This document shows, in pieces, positions 31,351 to 36,851 of a DNA stretch of 36,851 nucleotides. This DNA comes from Candidatus Sulfopaludibacter sp. SbA3 (GTDB lineage Bacteria; Acidobacteriota; Terriglobia; 20CM-2-55-15): the NCBI GenBank assembly GCA_945865815.1, contig CAMBFR010000030.1:1-36851 (forward strand). The letters run 5' to 3'. A program made the position numbers and the translations under genes. Position 1 is the first letter of the stretch, and each line of letters starts with the position of its first letter. A model generated the notes under the pieces. That model worked only from the letters and a program-made list of their open reading frames with translations, was not told the DNA's origin and made no database searches.

Positions 31351-32699
31351 TGGCTGAGAAGATCGTCGTTATTGGTGGAAATGCGGCAGGACTGGGCGCG
31401 GCTTCCCGCGCCAGGCGCGTCGATCCGCGCCTGGACGTGACAGTGGTCGAGAAGAGTCCCCACATCTCGTACAGCACGTGCGGCATTCCCTACTATCTCG
31501 CAAAGGTTGTAACCGAGAGTGCTCTCGTCTCCTATACTCCGGAATCGTTCGAGAAGGAACGCGGGATCAAGGTTCACAGCCATACGCGAATCGAAGAAGT
31601 ATCCCCGTCGCGGAAACGTGTCGCCGGCACGCGCGTGGATACCGGCGAGAAGGTGGAATTTTCCTACGATCGGCTTCTGATTGCGACCGGCGTCAGGCCG
31701 AAGATTCCGGATGTTCCGGGAACGGATCTGAAGAACGTCTTCACGCTGACCAACCTTCAGGATGCGATCCGCATCAACGAAGCCCTGAGTAACGCGCGAA
31801 AGGTCGTCATCATCGGCGCCGGCTATGTGGGGCTCGAACTGGCGGAGTGTCTGCAATCGATAGGGAAAGACATCCGAATTTTCGAGAAGGAACCTCAGGT
31901 CCTGCCGAGTATCGATCACGATATGGCGCAGATCATCGAGTACGAACTTGACCGCTTCGGGGTCAAAGTCTCCGTCAGCGCGCGCCTTCTGGCGCTTGTG
32001 GGGCACGAGGGCCGGGTGAATGGCGTCAAGGCCGCCGCGGGCCTTGGAATCGAGCCCGCGGATGTGGTGCTGCTCGATACGGGAGTCGAGCCCAACGTCG
32101 CGCTGGCTCGCGACGCAGGAATTCAAATCGGAGTGACCGGCGCGATCTCGGTGGATTCCTCCATGGAAACGAGCCTGCCCGGTATTTACGCGGCAGGCAA
32201 TTGCGCCGAAACGTTCTGCGCCATCCGGCGCCGGCCCGTATTGAATTACGTTGGGACCGTCGCCGCCAAGCAGGGACGGGTGGCCGGCGAGAACCTGGCA
32301 GCGCGGAGGACAAAGTTTGCGGGCGCCATCGGTACCACGGTGCTGAAAGTGTTCGGCCTCGCCGTTGCCCGCACGGGGCTCAGTTCCCGGGAAGCCGCGG
32401 CGGAAAGCATGCCGGTCGTGTCGGCGCGTATTGAGGCCCTCGATCGAGCCGGCTACTACCCTGGAGCGGGAAAGCTGTGGGTCAAGCTGATTGCGGAACG
32501 AGAGAGCCGGAAGCTGGTCGGCGCGCAGGTCATCGGGTACGGCGACGCTTCCAAGCGAATCGATGTGGCCGCCGCGGCAATTACATGCGGGATGCGCGTC
32601 GAGGACCTTGCCCAACTCGACCTGGCCTACTCTCCGCCGTATGGCAGCCTGTGGGATCCCCTGCATGTTGCGGCCCAGGCGGTTCTCAGAAAACTGTAG
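31350..32699 (+). CDS. CoA-disulfide reductase/NADH oxidase-like flavoprotein
   Basis: This 449-residue FAD-dependent pyridine nucleotide-disulfide oxidoreductase has the FAD motif IVVIGGNAAGLGAASRARR and the single redox Cys44 in SYSTCGIPYYLAKVV. That single-Cys motif is the mark of CoA-disulfide reductase and water-forming NADH oxidase. The NADH motif VVIIGAGYVGLELAE follows. The C-terminal dimerisation domain contains TGLSSREAAAESMPVV and KRIDVAAAAITCGMRVEDLA, ending YSPPYGSLWDPL with the conserved Tyr pair near SPPY. It may reduce CoA disulfides or persulfides. GTG 31350 overlaps the methyltransferase stop by one base. Confidence 0.88.
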   Translation: MAEKIVVIGGNAAGLGAASRARRVDPRLDVTVVEKSPHISYSTCGIPYYLAKVVTESALVSYTPESFEKERGIKVHSHTRIEEVSPSRKRVAGTRVDTGEKVEFSYDRLLIATGVRPKIPDVPGTDLKNVFTLTNLQDAIRINEALSNARKVVIIGAGYVGLELAECLQSIGKDIRIFEKEPQVLPSIDHDMAQIIEYELDRFGVKVSVSARLLALVGHEGRVNGVKAAAGLGIEPADVVLLDTGVEPNVALARDAGIQIGVTGAISVDSSMETSLPGIYAAGNCAETFCAIRRRPVLNYVGTVAAKQGRVAGENLAARRTKFAGAIGTTVLKVFGLAVARTGLSSREAAAESMPVVSARIEALDRAGYYPGAGKLWVKLIAERESRKLVGAQVIGYGDASKRIDVAAAAITCGMRVEDLAQLDLAYSPPYGSLWDPLHVAAQAVLRKL

Positions 32700-32723
32700 A
32701 AAGATGCGCCAAACGCCTTACGG

Positions 32724-32753
32724 ATTGCGGCCTTGTGCTAAACTGGCCGCAAT
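32724..32753. promoter_or_regulatory. Inverted repeat flanking a -10-like element
   Basis: ATTGCGGCC (32724-32732) and GGCCGCAAT (32745-32753) are exact 9-base reverse complements with a 12-base loop. The loop contains TGCTAAACT, an extended -10-like sequence (hexamer 32739-32744). It lies 30 bases before the transglycosylase start. It may be an operator over a promoter or a short terminator for the upstream operon, although no T-run follows. Confidence 0.4.
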
Positions 32754-32782
32754 TCGCGCCCCTTATCGTCAGGATTAAGGAT

Positions 32783-33883
32783 ATGAGATTGAGTCTGTTC
32801 CGAATCATGATCGCGCTGCTGGCATTCGCCGGCGCCGCGTTCGCGAGTGACCTGGACCTCCGGCAGTTGAATGGACTGGAATCCCGGGTTGAATTCTGGA
32901 AGAAGGTCTTCACCCAGTACGGACAAGACGACGTCATCCTCCACGATCGCGCCAATGTGCATTTGATCTACGACGTCGTCAAGGATGACGCGGTCGAGTC
33001 GAGAACGGCACAGGTGAAGCGCGGTCTGCAGGAAATTGCGGCCAACCTCAAGACGCCTGAAAATCTGAGCCCGGCAGCCCGGCAGATTCGCTCGGCCATT
33101 GTAGACAGCGGCATTCCGGTCTCCGCATCGACGATCGAGCAGCTTCGCGGCAACATTCACACGCAGCGCGGCATCAAGGAACGCTTCCGCGACGGTATCG
33201 TTCGCTCGGGCCGGTATGTGGACAGCTTCAGGGAGACCTTTGCGAAAGAGGGAGTCCCTGCCGCAATCGCTCTCCTGCCACTGGTTGAATCATCTTTCGA
33301 AAACCAGGCGTTTTCGACAGCGGGAGCGGCCGGCATCTGGCAGTTCACTCGCGGCACGGGCCGGCTGTATATGCGGGTCTCCGGGAAGGTGGACGAACGG
33401 CTGGATCCGGCGAAGGCCACAAACGCCGCAGCCAGGTTGCTTCGCGATAACTACAAGGCCCTGGGCTCCTGGCCGCTTGCGATTACGGCATACAATCACG
33501 GCCGGGCGGGCATGATGCGGGCAAAGGAAGCAGCCGGGCCGGAGCTTCCTTCGATCATCGATAATTACCGCGGCCGTCTCTTTGGCTATGCGTCGGCGAA
33601 CTTCTTTTCCGAGTTCGTTGCCGCCGTGCAGGTCTATGAGAATTATACGCAGCACTTTGGTGAACTTGTCCTCGACAAGCCCGGCGGAACGATCACGCCG
33701 ACTATAGTCGCAGCAAGGCCCCGGCAGGCGGCGGCAGCAGTGTCAGACAAATACAAAGTGCGCAAGGGCGACACGCTTGGAAGAATCGCCCGGCAATTCG
33801 ATACCACGATCCGTGAATTGATGGCAAAAAACAATCTGCGGAACGCCACGATTTACGCGGGCCAGATCCTCGCGATAGAGTAA
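32783..33883 (+). CDS. MltD-like lytic murein transglycosylase with LysM domain
   Basis: This 366-residue exported enzyme cleaves peptidoglycan glycan strands. The signal peptide ends FAGAAFA|S. The SLT domain, about 150-280, has catalytic Glu169 in LPLVESSFENQAFS and then GAAGIWQFTRGTGRLYM. The family core continues with LGSWPLAITAYNHGRAGMMR and FGYASANFFSEFVAAV. One LysM domain at about 320-366 (YKVRKGDTLGRIARQFDTTI) binds the wall. TAAGGAT just before ATG 32783 is a fair ribosome site. The terminator at 33913-33945 follows. Confidence 0.92.
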   Translation: MRLSLFRIMIALLAFAGAAFASDLDLRQLNGLESRVEFWKKVFTQYGQDDVILHDRANVHLIYDVVKDDAVESRTAQVKRGLQEIAANLKTPENLSPAARQIRSAIVDSGIPVSASTIEQLRGNIHTQRGIKERFRDGIVRSGRYVDSFRETFAKEGVPAAIALLPLVESSFENQAFSTAGAAGIWQFTRGTGRLYMRVSGKVDERLDPAKATNAAARLLRDNYKALGSWPLAITAYNHGRAGMMRAKEAAGPELPSIIDNYRGRLFGYASANFFSEFVAAVQVYENYTQHFGELVLDKPGGTITPTIVAARPRQAAAAVSDKYKVRKGDTLGRIARQFDTTIRELMAKNNLRNATIYAGQILAIE

Positions 33884-33912
33884 CCGAATTCCGCCGCCGA
33901 ACGGCGAGACAC

Positions 33913-33945
33913 AAAAAAGCCACGGGCCGGGCCCGTGGCTTTTTT
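33913..33945. terminator. Bidirectional rho-independent terminator
   Basis: AAAAAAGCCACGGGC (33913-33927) and GCCCGTGGCTTTTTT (33931-33945) are exact 15-base reverse complements with the loop CGG. The T-run after the stem on each strand serves the transglycosylase gene (plus) and the convergent diguanylate cyclase gene (minus). Confidence 0.95.
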
Positions 33946-33986
33946 GTTTTTTGCGGGCAATGAGAGCGGATCAGTTGCCAGGCGGA

Positions 33987-34622
33987 CTAGTGCACCGTCT
34001 GGCTCACCAGAGGTTCGCTGGCCGCGACAACACGATTGCGTCCCCGCGCTTTTGCCGTGTACAGAGAATGGTCGGCCTCTTCGATAAAGTCCTCAGGCAG
34101 ATAGTCCGGCTTGAATCCCGCCACACCGCAACTGAACGACACCGTCAGGCGCGGACTGCCATCAATCGAAAGTTCCATTTTTTCGAGTTTGCTCTTGATG
34201 CGTTCGAACATGACGGCCGTGCGATCGGGCGTCGTGTCGGGAAGAAGGATTACGAACTCATCGCCGCCGAGCCGGCAGAGGACGTCTTCCTGGCGCAGAT
34301 TGGCTCGAATGAATTGAGAGAAGAACCGCAGCACCTGGTCGCCGCCCCGGTGTCCGACGCTCTGGTTGATCTCCTTGAAAAAATCCAGGTCGATCATGGC
34401 GAGCGTGAGGGGATGCGCTCCTCGGCGGGACCGCGCTATTTCCTGAAGCATGCGCTCGTAGTAGAAACGGCGGTTCGGAATTTCCGTCAGGGCATCGGTG
34501 TACGCGTAGTCCTTATATACCCGGAGCCGCTGTACTTCGGCTTCGAGCAACTGGTTCTTACGTTCAAGTTCTTCCAGACGGCCGGTAAGGTCCGACTGAT
34601 GGTTTGCGCTCACTAACGCCAT
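33987..34622 (-). CDS. Diguanylate cyclase (GGDEF domain)
   Basis: This 211-residue cytosolic enzyme makes cyclic di-GMP from two GTP. An N-terminal coiled coil (about 12-35, GRLEELERKNQLLEAEVQRL) leads into the GGDEF domain: YTDALTEIPNRRFYYERM, MIDLDFFKEINQSVGHRGGD and an intact GGDEF at 119-123. An inhibitory I-site R110-x-x-D113 lies five residues before it, so product inhibition is expected. No sensor domain or membrane segment is present; control may be through coiled-coil dimerisation. AGGAGAT upstream of ATG 34622 fixes the start and excludes the extension to 34688. Confidence 0.94.
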   Translation of the reverse strand: MALVSANHQSDLTGRLEELERKNQLLEAEVQRLRVYKDYAYTDALTEIPNRRFYYERMLQEIARSRRGAHPLTLAMIDLDFFKEINQSVGHRGGDQVLRFFSQFIRANLRQEDVLCRLGGDEFVILLPDTTPDRTAVMFERIKSKLEKMELSIDGSPRLTVSFSCGVAGFKPDYLPEDFIEEADHSLYTAKARGRNRVVAASEPLVSQTVH

Positions 34623-34662
34623 AACGACATCTCCTAGGGCAAAGAAGGATGCAATGGTCGTA

Positions 34663-34677
34663 CCGGAGATATTCCGG
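34663..34677. promoter_or_regulatory. Short inverted repeat between divergent genes
   Basis: CCGGA (34663-34667), GATAT and TCCGG (34673-34677) form a 5-bp dyad, 41 bases upstream of the diguanylate cyclase start and 71 before the GT-C-like gene. It could be a regulator site for either gene; nothing shows which protein binds. Confidence 0.25.
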
Positions 34678-34747
34678 CGCGTTCTCAACTACTTAACTGC
34701 TTTGGTGACCCGTAATTCCTGCCGGGTAGGCAAAAGTGGGCAGTAGA

Positions 34748-36346
34748 ATGAACGCCGTGGATTACACGCGCCGCGACGGCAATTCCGTCGTAACCATTTC
34801 GGCCGTCATTATCGTCAACGCATTCCTGTTTCTTCTCTACACGAACCAGACATACGTTCATATCGACGCAATCGCGCATGTCAATAAGGCCCGCGGCCTC
34901 TTCGATAACTACACGCCCGGCTTGAAGCAGCTTGGATCGATCTGGCTGCCGCTGCAACACCTGCTTATCGCGCCGCTGACCTGGAGTGACACACTGTGGA
35001 CGACCGGGGCTGCGGGAAGTCTGCTGAGCATCGCCTGCTTCATCGGAACGTCGTACTTCCTATTTGCGATCGGCCTGGCATGGACCGGATCGCGCATCGT
35101 GGGTTGGATGGCCTTTCTGTTTTTCGCTCTCAATCCCCGCCTCATTTACCTTTTCACGACGCCGTTTACGGAACCGCTCATGATCTTCTGCGCCGCTGGA
35201 CTCGCCTATTACGTCGCCGAGTGGGCCAGGACGCATAAATGGCGGCCATTCGGAATGGCAGCCCTGCTGGTGATTGCCGGCACGCTCACGCGATACGAAG
35301 GATGGGCCATTGCCGCGGCAACGGCGGTTGCCATCGCAATCGTTGCAAGACGCGACAAAGTAAAGCCGGCTGCTTCGACGATCCTGTTCGCGGGAGCCGC
35401 GGCAGCTGGACCGATGTTGTGGATGCTTTACAACATGGTGTACTTCGAGGACCCGCTGTTCTTCACTTTCGGCCGGGGATCGGCGAGCGACTACGCGCAG
35501 GAGTATTTTTTTCGCACCGGCCAGACGTACGCGACGGCGGGAAACTGGTGGGGTTCCTTCACGACATACTTCATCGACGTTGCATATTGCCTCAATCCGG
35601 GCGTCGTGTGGCTTGCCATCGGAGGTCTCATATTGAGCCTGGCTTTGGCCAGTTCCCGGCAATCCAGGGTGACGTTGGTGTTGCTCGCGTCCGCTGGGGC
35701 GCCGTTTGCCTTCTATGTCTTCAATCTGTATTCGAACACGGTGCCGATACTCATGCCCGGCCTGGTCGAAAGCCAGCGGGACTCGATTTTCAACGTCCGG
35801 TATGGAACCGTGATGGCAGCCACGCTTCCTCTGTTTGCCGCGTTCGCGCTGTATACCATTTTTCGAAAGGCCGAACGCCGCCGCGCATTTTCGCTCTTCC
35901 TGCTGGCCCCATTGTTCCTGCCCAATCCGGTTCCGGAAGCGAGCCAGGAGGCCATGAACGAACAGCTGACGAAGAACCTGTTCTACACCGAGGGCATTCA
36001 CAACCAGGGCTTCTGGATGCCCCCATTCGTTGAAGTTGCAGAGCGCCTGAAGGCCGACATGGATGCAAAAGCGGACAGCGCGAGTTTCATTCTCACGAAC
36101 ACGCGCATTGTGCATCCCGTGGTTTGGGCGGCCCCCATTCCGATGCGGCGGTTCATTCACGAGATGAACAAGGAGCGGTGGGTGGAGAATCTGAATCAGA
36201 TCGATCCTGGAATCCGCTGGGTGATCACCGAAGAAGGCGACCAGTTGTGGCACGCCCAGGGGCGAACACTCGAACGCGAATTCGACGAAGTGGCCCGAGC
36301 AAAAACGCCGACGACAGGAACCGTGCACTTGTATCGCCGGCGCTGA
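34748..36346 (+). CDS. GT-C-like polytopic membrane glycosyltransferase (ArnT/PMT/GT39-type)
   Basis: This protein of about 532 residues has roughly ten helices. The first loop, after helix 1, reads YVHIDAIAHVNKARGLFDNY, with Asp and His in the place of the catalytic acidic motif of GT-C enzymes. LGSIWLPLQHLLIAPLTW follows. FTTPFTEPLMIFCAAGLAYY and LTRYEGWAIAAATAVAIAI are typical of dolichyl- or polyprenyl-phosphate-mannose-using transferases. The last 150 residues are soluble and likely periplasmic (VITEEGDQLWHAQGRTLERE). The acceptor is unknown and no glycan cluster surrounds it. ATG 34748 was chosen over GTG 34736; neither has a strong ribosome site. Confidence 0.8.
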   Translation: MNAVDYTRRDGNSVVTISAVIIVNAFLFLLYTNQTYVHIDAIAHVNKARGLFDNYTPGLKQLGSIWLPLQHLLIAPLTWSDTLWTTGAAGSLLSIACFIGTSYFLFAIGLAWTGSRIVGWMAFLFFALNPRLIYLFTTPFTEPLMIFCAAGLAYYVAEWARTHKWRPFGMAALLVIAGTLTRYEGWAIAAATAVAIAIVARRDKVKPAASTILFAGAAAAGPMLWMLYNMVYFEDPLFFTFGRGSASDYAQEYFFRTGQTYATAGNWWGSFTTYFIDVAYCLNPGVVWLAIGGLILSLALASSRQSRVTLVLLASAGAPFAFYVFNLYSNTVPILMPGLVESQRDSIFNVRYGTVMAATLPLFAAFALYTIFRKAERRRAFSLFLLAPLFLPNPVPEASQEAMNEQLTKNLFYTEGIHNQGFWMPPFVEVAERLKADMDAKADSASFILTNTRIVHPVVWAAPIPMRRFIHEMNKERWVENLNQIDPGIRWVITEEGDQLWHAQGRTLEREFDEVARAKTPTTGTVHLYRRR

Positions 36347-36590
36347 CTCAGGAGTTTTCGAAATTATCGCGACATTCGCGGAAATAAAAGCCGCCTTTCC
36401 GCCGGCATTTCTCCGGCTGGTCATCGAAATCCGTCACCTCAAGAAGGAAGCATCTGGTGGCATCCATCGTGCTCGGCGTTCTTCGATGAGTACAGTGCGG
36501 TTGGAGCGGGCCGCTGAAAAGCGCGGACCCTCAACCGCAACCCGTTAGCCGGATTGGAGACGAGGCAGTACTCCTGATAAGCTCTGATCC
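36347..36590. other. Intergenic region without recognised gene
   Basis: No supported coding sequence. A weak hairpin, GCCGG (36401-36405) with CCGGC (36413-36417), lies after the membrane glycosyltransferase and has no T-run. A frame on the minus strand (36439-36627) overlaps the antitoxin and lacks any recognisable domain. The last 37 bases hold the antitoxin promoter candidate. Confidence 0.6.
36554..36583 (+). promoter_or_regulatory. Promoter candidate of the toxin-antitoxin pair
   Basis: TTGGAG (36554-36559), an 18-base spacer and TAAGCT (36578-36583) end 7 bases before the antitoxin ATG at 36591. There is no Shine-Dalgarno in between, so a leaderless message is possible. Confidence 0.35.
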
Positions 36591-36809
36591 ATGACAAAAC
36601 TTCTTGAGAAGGCATTTGCCGAAGCAACGAAGCTTTCGAGGAAAGAACAGGACCTGTTCGCCAAGTGGGTGCTGGCGGAAATTGCTGCTGAACAGCGTTG
36701 GGAGGCTAGTTTCCGCCGATCGGGTCCGCAACTCTCCAAACTTGCCGAGGAAGCCCTGGATGAACACCGTAGAGGCAAAACGCGGCCACTCGATCCTGAA
36801 GCTCTGTGA
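36591..36809 (+). CDS. Antitoxin-like protein of a RelE/ParE-type pair
   Basis: This 72-residue, highly charged and helical protein starts MTKLLEKAFAEATKLSRKEQ and ends LAEEALDEHRRGKTRPLDPE. It matches a widespread small antitoxin group in which LLEKAFxxAxxLxxxEQDxxAxW is followed by an AEEALxEHRxGKTxPLDP tail that contacts the toxin. It has no classical DNA-binding motif that I can name. The stop overlaps the next start as GTGA (36806-36809), the usual arrangement of antitoxin before toxin. Confidence 0.82.
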   Translation: MTKLLEKAFAEATKLSRKEQDLFAKWVLAEIAAEQRWEASFRRSGPQLSKLAEEALDEHRRGKTRPLDPEAL

Positions 36810-36851
36810 AGTCCCATACGACTGCCCGATTCAGGCAGGCGTTTCGGGATC
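36806..36851 (+). CDS. RelE/ParE-type toxin, N-terminal fragment
   Basis: Only 15 codons are inside the window: VKSHTTARFRQAFRD from GTG 36806. The TTxRFRxxF start matches mRNA-interferase or gyrase-toxin proteins that follow this antitoxin type. The gene runs off the right edge, so catalytic residues cannot be checked. Calling it RelE/ParE-like relies mainly on the paired antitoxin. Confidence 0.65.
   Translation, partial: MKSHTTARFRQAFRD

Noticed and set aside
31347-32666. 439-codon frame antisense to the CoA-disulfide-reductase-like gene
   Set aside because: The plus-strand gene has all family motifs; the antisense product is Arg/Asp/His-rich with no motif.
35060-36424. 454-codon frame antisense to the GT-C-like gene
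   Set aside because: The plus-strand frame has regular hydrophobic helices and family motifs; the antisense frame is low-complexity charged sequence.
36439-36627. 62-codon minus-strand frame before the antitoxin
   Set aside because: It overlaps the antitoxin start, has no recognisable domain, and its composition is that of a non-coding GC-rich stretch.
1-36851. CRISPR arrays, tRNA or rRNA genes, integrases and phage genes
   Set aside because: I found no regularly spaced repeats, no cloverleaf-like sequence ending in CCA-type arms, and no integrase or phage protein among the frames.

Overview
The window is a compact, GC-rich bacterial chromosome segment with no rRNA, tRNA, CRISPR array, transposase or phage gene that I can see. 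The gene content suggests a free-living, aerobic, Gram-negative-type bacterium: haem-copper oxidase subunits, a c-type cytochrome, RlpA and a LysM transglycosylase, UbiX and ClpS. My best guess is Acidobacteriota or a neighbouring phylum. This rests on the mix of families and the GC-rich dispersed repeats, not on a marker gene.

Layout. 1-1108 (minus): start of cytochrome oxidase subunit I (cut by the window edge) and subunit II. 1242-7339 (minus): a five-gene peptide ABC importer (lipoprotein, two permeases, two ATPases) of the YejABE type with split ATPases, where every junction is a 4-base stop/start overlap. 7483-8054: mazEF toxin-antitoxin. 8204-8533: clpS. 8677-11756 (minus): murB, mrp/apbC, DUF971 and ubiX, packed as one operon. 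11772-12746: P1-family peptidase, convergent with a transglutaminase-like gene across an almost perfect 90-bp palindrome. 13454-15984: HupE/UreJ-type membrane protein, a membrane-anchored partner and an aminotransferase. 16067-17125 (minus): c-type cytochrome with a PHM-like region. 17174-19008: small helical protein plus GMC oxidoreductase.

19131-24092 is the most intriguing part. Four genes (HAD-IB phosphatase, LarA/DUF2088-like protein, fatty-acyl-CoA-reductase-like SDR, second SDR) overlap by 1-4 bases at each junction. They are followed by a lipid-kinase gene (24180-25091), a bacterioferritin-like gene and, on the other strand, plsY. This looks like an uncharacterised lipid or aldehyde/alcohol pathway.

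26392-36851 holds an adenosine-specific kinase family gene, an easily missed 55-residue membrane protein next to a rhomboid protease, a YhcC-like radical SAM gene, rlpA, a four-gene run (ICMT-like, unknown membrane protein, methyltransferase, CoA-disulfide-reductase-like), a LysM lytic transglycosylase with a strong bidirectional terminator, a diguanylate cyclase, a GT-C-like membrane protein, and a type II toxin-antitoxin pair cut by the right edge.

Intergenic structure is unusually rich. There are three copies of a GC-rich palindromic repeat (8552, 18991, 25604), a different 110-bp palindromic element at 26264, and the palindrome at 12740. Several genes have a -10-like hexamer only 6-9 bases before a start codon that lacks a Shine-Dalgarno sequence, which suggests leaderless transcripts.
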